A DNA stretch of 64,000 nucleotides from the NCBI GenBank assembly GCA_905221605.1, contig CAJNDS010002301.1:1365692-1429691 (forward strand). The letters are read 5' to 3'. Position 1 is the first letter of the stretch, and each line of letters opens with the position of its first letter. The translations under genes and the position numbers were made by a program. Shown here piece by piece: positions 37,848 through 46,795 of this stretch. The notes under the pieces were generated by a model. The model searched no databases and was not told where the DNA came from. It was given only the letters and a program-made list of their open reading frames with translations. Source of the stretch: Symbiodinium natans. Taxonomy: Eukaryota; Sar; Dinophyceae; Suessiales; Symbiodiniaceae.

Positions 37848-37920
37848 GCGGGCGCGGTGGGGTTCCAGCTGTCGCGCCCCTCGGGCAGCAATGGAGCCGA
37901 AAAGTATCAGCAGAGAGGGA
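37848..37920 (+). CDS. exon
   Basis: Acceptor GACTCAG, frame AGAVGFQLSRPSGSNGAEKY then QQR, donor GTTCCG. CCCTAAA-like units upstream. Good codon character. Confidence 0.6.
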
Positions 37921-37965
37921 GTTCCGAGCTCTAAACAGGGCATGCTTTTCAGATGCTTATGCTTG

Positions 37966-38035
37966 GCAGCCCAGTGGTGCCCTTTGGTCTTTTTGTGTGA
38001 AACCAACCCTACAACATGGTTACTGGGCTACCAAG
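37966..38035 (+). mobile_element. family-7 element, GC...AG ended
   Basis: GCAGCCCAGTGGTGCCC at the left, TTACTGGGCTACCAAG at the right, 70 nt. It could be a complete GC-AG intron: CLCL upstream (frame of 37903-37965) continues in phase 0 to HAYSLKFEGLFRGI downstream. Confidence 0.65.
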
Positions 38036-38079
38036 CACGCATACTCCCTCAAATTTGAGGGGTTGTTTAGGGGGATATG

Positions 38080-38198
38080 ACGTACCCGAATCTGTAGCAA
38101 GCAGGCGCAAGAATCCCAAGACGAGGATAGAAGTCACGATCCTTGGGACCGGAGTGCGCTGTGGCAGTACGGGCTTGTCGGCGGCGTGCACATTCTAA
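38080..38198 (+). CDS. exon-like island
   Basis: Frame YDVPESVASRRKNPKTRIEV then TILGTGVRCGSTGLSAACTF, stop TAA. Protein-like. Confidence 0.45.
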
Positions 38199-38349
38199 AT
38201 CGGGTGAGCGACGATCCTCCGGGTGTTTCCGCGTGGCCCTGTCGTGTGGCCTATAGGGTTTTGGGGGTTCAGGGTTTCAAGGCTCACTTGGAGAGGAATG
38301 TCCCCCCTTGATCCATGAAACGGAACTCGTCGTCCTGTCTGGTGGTCCC

Positions 38350-38404
38350 TCAACCCTAAACCCTAAACCCTAAACCCTAAACCCTAAACCCTAAACCCTA
38401 AACC
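38350..38404 (-). repeat. CCCTAAA array
   Basis: Eight perfect units upstream of the exon at 38422. Confidence 0.9.
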
Positions 38405-38421
38405 CGCACACTTGAGGTAAG

Positions 38422-38498
38422 ATGCGCGACTTGGCTGAGAGCGCCGGGACCCCCGGCGCAGGAGCTACCGCTTCTTCGCAGGGGGAGTTCGGGAATAG
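38422..38498 (+). CDS. exon
   Basis: Acceptor GGTAAG, frame MRDLAESAGTPGAGATASSQ then GEFGN, followed by TTTAGGG units. Ala/Gly/Ser-rich with strong GC3. Confidence 0.6.
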
Positions 38499-38725
38499 GA
38501 TTTAGGGTTTAGGGTTTAGGGTGTTGGGCTTAGGGTTTAGGGTTTAGGGTTTAGGATTTAGGGTTAGGGGTTAGGGTTTCGGGTTGGGAGTTAGGGGAGG
38601 AGGTGCCTTATGGTACCTTTTGTGCACCTTCTCTCGCCCTTCAAGGGACTCTATAACCCTAAACCCTAAGATCCCTAAGCCCTAAACCCGGACCCGAGTT
38701 CCCCCAATTCCTTGTTAAGCTCCAG

Positions 38726-38902
38726 CAGGAGAAGTCCTATAATTCATGTAGTGCATCCTATGGGAGCATCCTCCGTAGCATTGCAACAGAACCCGCTGAG
38801 GATGACAGCCGTCTTGAAGGCAAACCCCTTGACAGTGTGTTTTTAGAACGTAGAGCTGTATGCGCGGCCGAATTATCCCTGCAAACTGTGAAGCCCCTCT
38901 AA
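38726..38902 (+). CDS. possible terminal exon
   Basis: Acceptor GCTCCAG, 58 codons QEKSYNSCSASYGSILRSIA then TEPAEDDSRLEGKPLDSVFL and ERRAVCAAELSLQTVKPL, stop TAA. It contains no ATG start, so it reads only as an exon. Confidence 0.55.
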   Translation, partial: QEKSYNSCSASYGSILRSIATEPAEDDSRLEGKPLDSVFLERRAVCAAELSLQTVKPL

Positions 38903-39124
38903 ACCGGATAGCTGATAACCATACTGCTAGCGGCTTATAGACCATCACTTCTCAACCTACCCCTCCTGGTAACCCCTGAACCCTGGAATCCTAACTACCA
39001 CCAAGCCTGGACCCTAAATCCAAATCCCTACATCCCGAAACCCTAAACCCAAAAACCCTGAACCCTATGGACCCCACAAAAACAAACGCAATCCATATAG
39101 TCGTGGTGCTGAGTCCCTGCCGGC

Positions 39125-39196
39125 CGCAAAGCAGCCGACCACTGCAGTCGTCCCACCGAAGGCGGCCTCGTACTATGGGTTTCGGCCGGATTGCCC
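39125..39196 (+). CDS. exon-like island
   Basis: Frame AKQPTTAVVPPKAASYYGFR then PDC, followed by a CCCTAAA array. Confidence 0.5.
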
Positions 39197-39298
39197 CTAA
39201 CCCTAAACCCTAAACCCTAAACCCTAAACCCTAAACCCTAAACCCTAAACCCTAAACCCTAAACCCTAAACCCTAAACCCTAAACCCTAAACCCTAAC
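39197..39298 (-). repeat. CCCTAAA array
   Basis: Fourteen units with one CCCTAA truncation. Confidence 0.9.
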
Positions 39299-39424
39299 CC
39301 TATAAACCCTACAGGGGTCAGGTGTTTAGGGCTTGAGGGATGATAAGGTCAGGGCTTGAAGGTTATGAAGGGTGGCTGTTGAGCCTTGATGCCTCGGCAC
39401 ACGGGGGGGCATTTCTCTTGCCAG

Positions 39425-39474
39425 CTTGCGGAAAAGAAGCTTACAGGGTCCATCTGCATGCCATTGTCTCTCTC
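39425..39474 (+). CDS. exon-like island
   Basis: Acceptor TTGCCAG, frame LAEKKLTGSICMPLSL. Confidence 0.5.
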
Positions 39475-39524
39475 AGCTAAACCCTAAACCCTAAACCCTG
39501 AACCCTAAACCCTAAACCCTAAAC

Positions 39525-39596
39525 CTGCAAAAGTTCAGAAGCATGATGGAATATGGACCCTCCGGTCGAACTTCTTTCCGGCCTTGGGAGAAGCGG
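39525..39596 (+). CDS. exon with consensus GTGAGT donor
   Basis: Frame LQKFRSMMEYGPSGRTSFRP then WEKR, ending at GTGAGT. CCCTAAA array (39477-39520) upstream, family-1-like element in the intron downstream (39610-39688). Confidence 0.6.
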
Positions 39597-39752
39597 GTGA
39601 GTCGTCCATATTAGGGCACTTCAGGGGCTTATGAGTGGGTCTTAAGTACAGATATCATTCACTAAGAAGTACCCAGGAACCTCCAAGTAGGGACTAAACC
39701 CTAAACCCTAAACCCTAAACCCTAAACCCTAAACCCTAAACCAGCCCCGCAG

Positions 39753-39797
39753 GTAATCAAGGTTCACCACCACCGGCCCGGGGACATCCCGCGCAAG
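39753..39797 (+). CDS. exon
   Basis: Acceptor CCCCGCAG, 15 codons VIKVHHHRPGDIPRK, donor GTGACG. CCCTAAA array upstream. Confidence 0.6.
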
Positions 39798-39887
39798 GTG
39801 ACGGTTGCCGGGGGTCTCAGAGGCTTCGGCGGGGGGAGAGGTGTTTGGGTTGCAGGGTTCGGGGGACATTGAGATACTTCCGTGCAG

Positions 39888-40038
39888 TTCAAGAGCTTTA
39901 TGTACTTAAAGGGAAAGCGCGAGAAGTGTTGTAGTGGGACAGTTTGCACAAGAATCCTGGTAGACCAGCTGGAGGGCGCAGTTGACTTTGTCCCCGCTCT
40001 TAGCCAAGCCAATAATTACAGGGACGCATCACTACCAA
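39888..40038 (+). CDS. exon upstream of a family-6 intron
   Basis: Acceptor CGTGCAG, frame FKSFMYLKGKREKCCSGTVC then TRILVDQLEGAVDFVPALSQ and ANNYRDASLP, ending in phase 1 at GTAGGCCC, the start of a family-6 element. Confidence 0.6.
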
Positions 40039-40119
40039 GTAGGCCCTTGGGACATTTTAAGTTTTCCCTTTCTGGGTAGGAACATTTTTCAGAGGGGTTT
40101 AAGAGCCATCCTAGATTAG
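40039..40119 (+). mobile_element. family-6 element forming a GT-AG intron
   Basis: GTAGGCCCTTGGGACATTTT to CCATCCTAGATTAG, 81 nt. The phase-1 junction joins SLP to RFPPPPHFMI without a stop. Confidence 0.7.
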
Positions 40120-40184
40120 GATTCCCGCCTCCACCACATTTCATGATTCTTTCACGTCGTCTGCTTGATTCGCGTATAGTGCGA
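40120..40184 (+). CDS. exon downstream of a family-6 intron
   Basis: Frame (R)FPPPPHFMILSRRLLDSRI continues in phase, reaching TAG at about 40185. Confidence 0.5.
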
Positions 40185-40256
40185 TAGACTTGCATGCTGC
40201 ATGTTGGTTTCCAAACGCGGCATAGAAGACCCAGCCACACACGCCTAGCCCCGCAG

Positions 40257-40318
40257 GAAACATTCAGCAAGGAACAACCACACACCGCCGAGCGATTTCA
40301 GCGAGTCATCAAAGAGAG
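40257..40318 (+). CDS. exon
   Basis: Acceptor CCCCGCAG, frame ETFSKEQPHTAERFQRVIKE, then a GC donor or TGA. Confidence 0.55.
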
Positions 40319-40425
40319 CTGATTCAATCAGCCTTCTTGCCAGCGTTCCCGCAAAAAACCCACAAAACACTTGCCCTCCTTGACCGCATCGGGTTTCCAT
40401 GTCTTCTATCCTCTGACACGCCAAG

Positions 40426-40479
40426 GAGCGGCAGCAGAAAAAGTTCGGAGGTATGGATATCGAGGCTGTCAGGGCTGGC
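40426..40479 (+). CDS. exon
   Basis: Acceptor CGCCAAG, frame ERQQKKFGGMDIEAVRAG. A CCCTAAA array (40483-40521) follows. Confidence 0.6.
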
Positions 40480-40538
40480 CTAAACCCTAAACCCTAAACC
40501 CTAAACCCTAAACCCTAAACCCGGGGATGATGTTGCAG

Positions 40539-40586
40539 GCCCAGGTCGCTCAAGGAGACAATTCTGGTGGCCTAGCCAGAGCCGCT
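40539..40586 (+). CDS. exon-like island
   Basis: Acceptor TGTTGCAG, frame AQVAQGDNSGGLARAA. Confidence 0.5.
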
Positions 40587-40677
40587 TTAGATTCCGTATG
40601 CTTTAAGTCGGTATTCTGGTAGAGTGGGGGTTCATGATCGGGATTCTGGTAGGGTTTGGAGGGCTTTGAGGTGTGAG

Positions 40678-40881
40678 TCCACCTTCCGAGACGAGGGCGC
40701 CAAAGAGTCTTTTGCCGCTTCTTTCGCAAAGCCTCACCCTCTCCTCATCGTTCTCGAAGGCGCTAAGTTCGGACGGGACCGCCCCTCTTGGCACTGGCAC
40801 TCTGTTATTGTCTCAAGCCGTGACACATTTTTTCTCGACGACCACTCTAGACTCAAGCTGATTGGCCTCTTATGTCGGATG
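40678..40881 (+). CDS. exon, 68 codons, longest clean unspliced frame
   Basis: Starts after GTGTGAG and ends at a GTTAGT donor. It reads STFRDEGAKESFAASFAKPH, then PLLIVLEGAKFGRDRPSWHW, then HSVIVSSRDTFFLDDHSRLK. A hydrophobic strand, a WHWH motif and an aspartate pair suggest a folded enzyme core, but no family is claimed. Confidence 0.65.
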
Positions 40882-40988
40882 GTTAGTTGGAATTCATGAA
40901 TGGGTATTTGGGTGGGAATGGTGATGGTTTAGGAACATTTCGAGCCTCGCCCCCCCCCCCCCCCCCCCCCCCCCCGCCCTGCCTGCAG

Positions 40989-41087
40989 GATTTGCTGCAA
41001 GCACGCGGCATCTCCTTCCACAAAAGCCGATGGGACGAGGGCCACTGGCTGCAACCTCGGACATCAGGAGCTTTGTATTCGTTCTTG
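40989..41087 (+). CDS. exon
   Basis: Acceptor CCTGCAG, 33 codons DLLQARGISFHKSRWDEGHW then LQPRTSGALYSFL, donor GTAGGG. A poly-C tract (40951-40974) lies just upstream as part of the polypyrimidine region. Confidence 0.65.
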
Positions 41088-41312
41088 GTAGGGAATTTGG
41101 GACCCTGCAACCTTCCTAAGCCCGGAAGGGGACCTAATGCTTAAGTACCCTACTAAGAAGTAGTAAGGAGGTCCCTCCTTTTATCCTATGCTGGTGTCTT
41201 CCTATCCATCAGACACCCGAAACGGACAGGAAGCGCTTCAGGTTATAGGGTTTAGGGTTGGGAATAGATCTTTCAGCCTCCCTTCCGTCTTCCATTTGAC
41301 TTGTTCTCGCAG

Positions 41313-41430
41313 CTGCCCAACATTTGCCAGGGGAGGCGCCCATGAAAGGCTGAAGTCCCGTCACTGTGCACACAGTGATAGGAAGCTGCGATTCAGCTTG
41401 GGATGGACGTGCTTTTGGGGCGATGGGGAG
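41313..41430 (+). CDS. exon
   Basis: Acceptor TCTCGCAG, frame CPTFARGGAHERLKSRHCAH then SDRKLRFSLGWTCFWGDGE, donor GTGGCA. Cys and His residues occur, but no regular finger spacing is seen. Confidence 0.6.
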
Positions 41431-41584
41431 GTGGCAAGGGAAGCGCTCCAAGGCTTCTCCACGAGTTGCATGTCAGGGAGCGGTGCAGGGTTTAGGGTTT
41501 AGGGTTTTAGCGGTTAGGGTTTAGGGTTTCGGGGGTACGCCTGTGACGATGGCTTTCTGCAATTTCCTGCGCAATCACGCCCAG

Positions 41585-41674
41585 GCTCTCCCTGAATGAC
41601 TTCGACAACACGGAGTACGACATCCGCACGCCACAGCAGTGGATCGAGATGGGGAAGCAGGACAACACCAGATG
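41585..41674 (+). CDS. exon
   Basis: Acceptor CACGCCCAG, frame LSLNDFDNTEYDIRTPQQWI then EMGKQDNTR. Acidic, clearly protein-like. Donor at GATGTGTGGG. Confidence 0.65.
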
Positions 41675-41823
41675 TGTGGGGGGGGGAGAGGGTCGGGTCG
41701 AGGTGTAGGATACTCCCCTGGAGCTATAGTCATCCCTCACTCTTGCAATTGACGCGTGCGGGGGAGCTTCATCAGCTCTCGCAACCCTGGACCCTGACCT
41801 GCTGCTTGAATCCACCTCTTAAG

Positions 41824-42030
41824 GTCTGGAGACAGCAGTTACCTTGCACTGTGACGAGCTTGGAAACCATGGTACTTGTAGCAACGGCCCCTGCTGTTGG
41901 CGTTGTGCCACTTCTTCTCAAGACTGGAATCCACAGTACTCATGTACTAGAATTGACGGAGCACCAGCCAATTGCACCTCTTGACCAGTCATTGCGAGAC
42001 AATCTTGACATTACCCAAGACCAAACATGA
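41824..42030 (+). CDS. possible exon ending in TGA
   Basis: After CTCTTAAG the frame VWRQQLPCTVTSLETMVLVA then TAPAVGVVPLLLKTGIHSTH and VLELTEHQPIAPLDQSLRDN runs 68 codons to TGA. Confidence 0.45.
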   Translation, partial: VWRQQLPCTVTSLETMVLVATAPAVGVVPLLLKTGIHSTHVLELTEHQPIAPLDQSLRDNLDITQDQT

Positions 42031-42058
42031 AGCGTGACGTCGAGAATTCTTGTAATAC

Positions 42059-42160
42059 CGGGGTCGGAATCATTGCGAAGAGTATTCCCTTATGGTCCCT
42101 AGATGATTGTTTGCAGAAACAACCCAAAACTTTACTTTAGTTATTAAGGCCCCTATTTGC
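42059..42160. mobile_element. family-3 element
   Basis: GGGGTCGGAATCATTGCG, core TATTCCCTTATGGTCCCT, end TTATTAAGGCCCC, followed by a TA tract. Confidence 0.6.
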
Positions 42161-42217
42161 ATATATATATATATACATATATATACATATATATTACTCT
42201 CCGAGTAAGATCGGCAG

Positions 42218-42322
42218 GAAGATGACGACATGGCCCTACCCGTCTTGGCGACTGGGCTGCGCCTGGGGCCAGAAAAAACTGGCATGTGGCAGGCCTGGGG
42301 GTTGACCTATAGACTACTAATT
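42218..42322 (+). CDS. exon upstream of a family-5 element
   Basis: Acceptor TCGGCAG, 35 codons EDDDMALPVLATGLRLGPEK then TGMWQAWGLTYRLLI, followed at once by GCTTCAGAAC, the GC-starting end of a family-5 element (42321-42427). Confidence 0.55.
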
Positions 42323-42427
42323 GCTTCAGAACTCCCCCCCAAAAAAAATCGAAAAAAGTAGTTCTTCCTTTAGGGATCAGCATTTTTTTGTCATCTTCAT
42401 CTTTTGGGGGTTCGTAAGCACATAGTA
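42321..42427 (+). mobile_element. family-5 element after an exon
   Basis: TTGCTTCAGAACTCCCCCCC at the left, TTTTGGGGGTTCGTAAGCAC at the right. The downstream frame is open (SFNWQYSGHTRCNQEAKQER), but a phase-compatible AG was not found. Confidence 0.6.
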
Positions 42428-42687
42428 GTAGAAGTTTTAACTGGCAATATTCCGGGCACACTCGGTGCAACCAGGAAGCCAAGCAGGAACGCAGGTGGAC
42501 GGAGGCTGTGCGGCTATAAGGAATACGTGTTCTAAGTAATGTTAACGTCGCTTTAATAAACCCCCCCCCCCCCCCCAAAACTTGTTTTGGTCCCCGGGGT
42601 TTGGAGGGGTAGAAAAAAACGAGTGGGTGCCAATAATGCGGATTCTGGGGGTCTTGGGGGCACACATCGGCCCGAAAACCTCCCGTA

Positions 42688-43350
42688 ATGGAAAGTAGTC
42701 TCCGGCTGAGCACCTCTGGCCCGGCGAATATTACAGTTGCCACCCCATTTATAGATGTGAGGTTAACATTAGGCAGCCTCGTCATTGTCTTGCCCAGACG
42801 AGTGAGGTCTGACAGGGCCCTTCTGCCAGCATTTCGTGGCTTTCACACGCAGAAGCCCGTGCCTGTCCTGGAAGGCGTGTGTGGCGATTGGCTGCGACGA
42901 CTGGGGGAACACGCGCTGTGCCCAGATTGCTTGCATCATCACGAAAGCATGTACGAAGCGCAGCGCTAGAGTGCCAGCACTGGTATGCACTGCGCCTCAG
43001 CTCAACCCTTGGGATGCCTTGGGCCTCCATTCGATAGCAACACCATCCCCAAGCCCAGATCCATAGTCCACGCGTTGAGGCTAGTTCGATGGCTGGACAT
43101 GAATGGTGACGTCGAGTCTGGCTCGGAGCCAGTGCCGCATTCCTACCCATCTCCCTGGCGCCACGCGAGGGCATGCCCTGTATGTACATGGCCATGCAAC
43201 AACCATGCGAAAGAAACACTGGTGTCCAAGCCAGAATCCAACTTAGTGACCAAACACCCCCAGCTTGACACCCCAAGGCCCCACCCCGAAACCCAAACCA
43301 TAATTCCTAAACAGGTTTCTGACCAGATTGCAGATCCTCTACAATGGTGA
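42688..43350 (+). CDS. long frame interrupted by one TAG
   Basis: Codons 42688-42966 (MESSLRLSTSGPANITVATP to ESMYEAQR) and 42985-43347 (ending IPKQVSDQIADPLQW) lie in the same frame, with TAG at 42967-42969 and five codons between. Together about 219 codons, with CPDCLHHH and CPVCTWPC pairs that could bind metal. The stop may be real, an unseen small intron, or a sequence error. No family recognised. Confidence 0.45.
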
Positions 43351-43571
43351 GGCCGGGCTATGAAACTCGTGTTTCCGGTTGGGGCCATTATAGGGTTAGG
43401 GCTTCTAGGGATTCATTGCCCCAAAAATGCCCACATTTCCACAGCCGCTTAGGCTTCGCCCACGCCTTGAACCCCTACATATGCCGAGCCTCACACCCTA
43501 GGCCAGAATTCCCCTAAACCCTACACCCTAAACCCTAAACTCTAAACCCTAAACCCTAAACCTACCCCCAG

Positions 43572-43661
43572 TAGTGAAGGATCCCGAGCACCATGCCGAT
43601 CGCATACATTTTGCTTTCGACTCCCTGTGCCTGCCCCGGAGCATCCAGGAGCTTTTTCGGG
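43572..43661 (+). CDS. exon
   Basis: Acceptor CCCCCAG or GTAG, frame VKDPEHHADRIHFAFDSLCL then PRSIQELFR, donor GTTAGG. CCCTAAA units upstream. Confidence 0.65.
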
Positions 43662-44050
43662 GTTAGGGCTTGGGGTTTGGGGTTCAGGGTTTAGGGTTTA
43701 GGGTCTGGGGTCTCGGGTTAGGGTTTAGGGTATCCAAAAAACAGAATCCTAAAACCCTCAGGCCTCAGGCTCAATTTCCGGTTCGGCTTGGTTTGCCTGT
43801 TGGCTTTCAACGGTTTGGGGTTGAGGGATTATTCGGACGTATAGCATTACAGGTTCCAAACCCCAAACTCTCATCTCCCCCAAGATCCAAACTCCCTCTC
43901 TGGCTGCTAAACCACCACCCTAAGCCCCGAAACCTCTGAACCCCTAGCCTCTAATCCCTTTGCCTAAGCTTTCCTAAGCTGGCCCCCAAGCCCTCGAGCT
44001 GCCAAAAACCCTAAACCCTGAACCCCAAACCCCAAACCTTCCAAGCTGAG

Positions 44051-44142
44051 GCGCCGGGCCCAGTCGCGGGCACAGCTGAATTTCTTTATCGACAATATGC
44101 CTACGGACGACATCCAGCTGGGCCCTCGGATTTTGTTGGCGA
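44051..44142 (+). CDS. exon
   Basis: Acceptor AGCTGAG, frame RRAQSRAQLNFFIDNMPTDD then IQLGPRILLA, donor GTTGGG. One of the clearest exons in the right half. Confidence 0.65.
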
Positions 44143-44185
44143 GTTGGGGGTGGAGAGCGGTTGAAAGGCGAGTTGTCATTATATG

Positions 44186-44270
44186 GCGGGGGGGGGGGGG
44201 GGGGGGTGTAAAGAACCCTAAACCCTAAACCCTAAACCCTAAACCCTAAACCCTAAACCCTAAACCCCAA
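44186..44270 (-). repeat. poly-G tract and CCCTAAA array
   Basis: About 19 G (44188-44206), then eight CCCTAAA units. Confidence 0.85.
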
Positions 44271-44282
44271 GCCCTTTTAGGC

Positions 44283-44376
44283 TGCGTAGATGCGGGTAAG
44301 AAGTCCCGATCTTTGCACTCCCTGGGGCTCTTGGAAGGAGTTCCCGGCCCCTACCTGCAGCCCCCGGAGTACCAGG
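44283..44376 (+). CDS. exon ending at a GGTTTAGGG donor
   Basis: Frame CVDAGKKSRSLHSLGLLEGV then PGPYLQPPEYQ, ending CCAGG|GTTTAGGG. Confidence 0.55.
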
Positions 44377-44488
44377 GTTTAGGGTTTAGGGTTTAGTGTT
44401 GAGGGTTTAGGGTTTCGGTTTAGGTTTTAGGGTTTAGGGTTTAGGGTTTAGGGTTTAGGGTTTAGGGTTTAGTTTTAGGGTTTAGGGT
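44377..44488 (+). repeat. TTTAGGG array
   Basis: About 14 units with scattered variants (GTTGAGGG, TTTCGG, TTTTAGGG). Confidence 0.85.
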
Positions 44489-44602
44489 TCAAGAGCTCGA
44501 GCAGCTTCTCGTTTAGGCTCGTTGTTTAGAACATCGAAAAATACTCACCCACCCGAAGTTCCCATAACATTAAGAAATACAAAAGAAACTTCTTATTATT
44601 AG

Positions 44603-44682
44603 GATGGCTCAACAACAAAACCAATGACCACCACTTAACAAACGAGAAGGTGGAAATGCTAAACCACGCGAGGCCGCCCTGA
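44603..44682 (+). CDS. possible exon
   Basis: After TTATTAG the frame WLNNKTNDHHLTNEKVEMLN then HARPP ends at TGA. It is unusually AT-rich for this window. Confidence 0.4.
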
Positions 44683-44755
44683 AACCCTAAACACCAGGAC
44701 GGCAGGGTCTCAAGGGTTTAGGGTTTGAAGGGTTTAGGCGCTCAAGGCCCTATTG

Positions 44756-45020
44756 GGCCTTGCCCACGAAGCTGTGGGCCTATGCCCACGAATCTATGGG
44801 CCTTGCCCACGAATTTTTGGGACGTGCCCACGAATTTTGGGCCTTGCCGACGAATTTTTGGGCCGTGCCCACGAATTTTGGGCCTTGCCGACGAATTCTT
44901 GGGCCTTCCACGAACCAAAAGGCCCAAAATCGTGGGCACAGGCCAAAACCCCCTTTTGGGCCTATGCCCACGAATTTTTGGGCCTTGCAAACGATTTTTT
45001 GGGCCTTGCCCACGAATCCA
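44756..45020. repeat. 21-22 bp quasi-palindromic tandem repeat with an inverted unit
   Basis: About eleven copies of a unit like GGGCCTTGCCCACGAATTTTT, varying by CTATGCCC, CGTGCCC and TTGCCGAC. One unit at about 44919-44945 is inverted (GGCCCAAAATCGTGGGCAC). Units are self-complementary (GGGC..GCCC), so transcripts could form a chain of hairpins. Open frames on both strands are side effects. Confidence 0.85.
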
Positions 45021-45442
45021 TTAAGGTTTATAATGATAGGTTAGGAGAGGTTTCGGGTTTAGGGTGTAGGTTATAGGGTGTGGGGTTTAGGGTTTAGGGT
45101 TTGGGGTTTAGGGTTTAGGGTTTGGCAATGAATGCAGCCCCTTAAGAAGAGGCATGCAAGCCGCGGCCGCAACTATGGGTACCCTGATAAGGCCCTACAT
45201 GCTGAAACCTAAACCCTAAAGCTCCATGCAAGCTTCACAGTGAGCTCAGGTGCTTAGATGCAGACCAAGTCTCTCGAGCCCACGGCTTGGCGTGGAATCC
45301 ATTTTCAAGTTGAATTTCGTGTTTAGGGATTGTAGTAGGGTTCGGGTTGCTGAGGAGCTTAGGGTTGGGATTGGTACTTGATCGGGTGCCGGGTTGAGTT
45401 TTCCGTTGGCCTTACTTGTGTTGGGCTACGGGTTGGCATGAG

Positions 45443-45476
45443 GTCTGCGCTGGCCTCGTTGGTGCAGCAGCAGTAC
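45443..45476 (+). CDS. short exon with consensus GTAAGT donor
   Basis: Acceptor GCATGAG, frame SALASLVQQQY, donor GTAAGT. The frame also stays open to 45578 if the donor is unused. Confidence 0.55.
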
Positions 45477-45792
45477 GTAAGTTCCTTGCTAAAAAAGAAG
45501 GGAGCATGGGCAGATCCAATGCGTTCTGAGACTGCATCTTGCCTGCCGACTTCCGTAGCCCTAAGCCCTAAACCCTAAACCCTAAACCCTACACCCTAAA
45601 CCCTAAACGGCCATAAACCAGCAACCAAAAGAAGTTTGCCGCCCCGTGTGCGTCCTGACGATGTCAGGTCCTGGAGCTCGCTCGTAACTCACCTGGGCTC
45701 CGGGAAAACAGCCAAATGCCCAGTGTCGGCTTCGAGCCCTAAACCCTAAACCCTAAACCCTGTAGGTTTTAGGGTTTGTAGGGCTTGGCTCG

Positions 45793-45893
45793 GTAGGCCC
45801 TTGGGACATGTTTTACTTTCCCTTTTATTATTGGGCTTAAGAGGATCATTCTCAGGAATCTTTTCAAAGGGTTCCAACTGCCATCCTAGTTGG
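45793..45893 (+). mobile_element. family-6 element, GT...AG ended
   Basis: GTAGGCCCTTGGGACATGTT to CAACTGCCATCCTAG, about 100 nt. The flanking frames are not clear. Confidence 0.7.
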
Positions 45894-46443
45894 GTGTTTG
45901 TACAGGGTTTTGGGTTTGTAGGGTTGAGGGTTTAGGGATATATGGCTGAGGGCTTATACAGGAGTAAATAGGGTTGAGGGTTTATAGGGCTTAGGGTTAA
46001 GAACTTTCCTCATGTACCCGAAGCCCAAAACCCTACGCTACATCATGACGGGTCTCCTCACATAGTTTACTGCTGGGACCGAAGAGTGTTCTTGGTTCAG
46101 CCTGGAGGGCTTAGTGGGGTCAAGTATCCAGGGACTAAAATAAGGACCCTTACTAGGGGCCTCTATACCTTATGTAGTCCATATGAGGCATATATAAGGG
46201 TTATATAGGGGGTACCTTCTGGTCCCTCCTTCTTCCCCTTAAAATTAGAGCCCCAAGACCTATAGAGTTGAGGGTCCATGCCACTAGTCCCTCATGAGAG
46301 GGCTTTTCTAAATTCAGAGCGGAGCTAGGCACTGCGCGCATCATTGATCCATTAAGGTGCTAGCCAGACAACGCCTACCCATCAGAGCTGCCAAAATCAG
46401 TAATTGCACATGACCTTGTGAGTGTTTGCAAGCAATTATGAAG

Positions 46444-46509
46444 GAGTTAGTTGGCCTGTTGTCCCTTCACTACATCGGCAACGAAGAACCAGCAAGAAAT
46501 CCACATGCC
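46444..46509 (+). CDS. exon with GTAAGC donor
   Basis: Acceptor ATGAAG, 22 codons ELVGLLSLHYIGNEEPARNP then HA, donor GTAAGC. Confidence 0.6.
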
Positions 46510-46680
46510 GTAAGCCCTAAACCCTAAACCCCCCAAACCCTAAACCACCCAGACCTTGAACCCTGACCCCCCCCCAAACCCCCAAACCCCTAAACCCGCC
46601 AAACCCCGAAACCCTATAAACCCTAAACAAACCCTAAACCCCAAACTCTAAACCCTAAACCCCAAACCCTAAACCCTAAA

Positions 46681-46795
46681 CACTCCTTCGTCAAAAACGG
46701 GTCTGGGACGCTGCAAGGCCTGGAGGGGGCGGCCAATGCCCTGGTGAAGGAAGCAAACCTGGACTTCGCACGAACGCCTCGCTGGCAGCTTCTGG
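46681..46795 (+). CDS. exon
   Basis: Frame HSFVKNGSGTLQGLEGAANA then LVKEANLDFARTPRWQLL, donor at GGAGTTTTTG. CCCTAAA/CCCCAAA units end directly upstream; no classic AG acceptor is visible before the first codon. Confidence 0.6.

Noticed and set aside
42153-42785. 210-codon minus-strand open frame
   Set aside because: It crosses a TA microsatellite, a family-5 element and a poly-C run, and the plus strand holds exons with splice signals in the same place.
44742-45076. Five overlapping open frames on both strands
   Set aside because: All come from the 21-bp tandem palindrome; being open on both strands is a property of the repeat.
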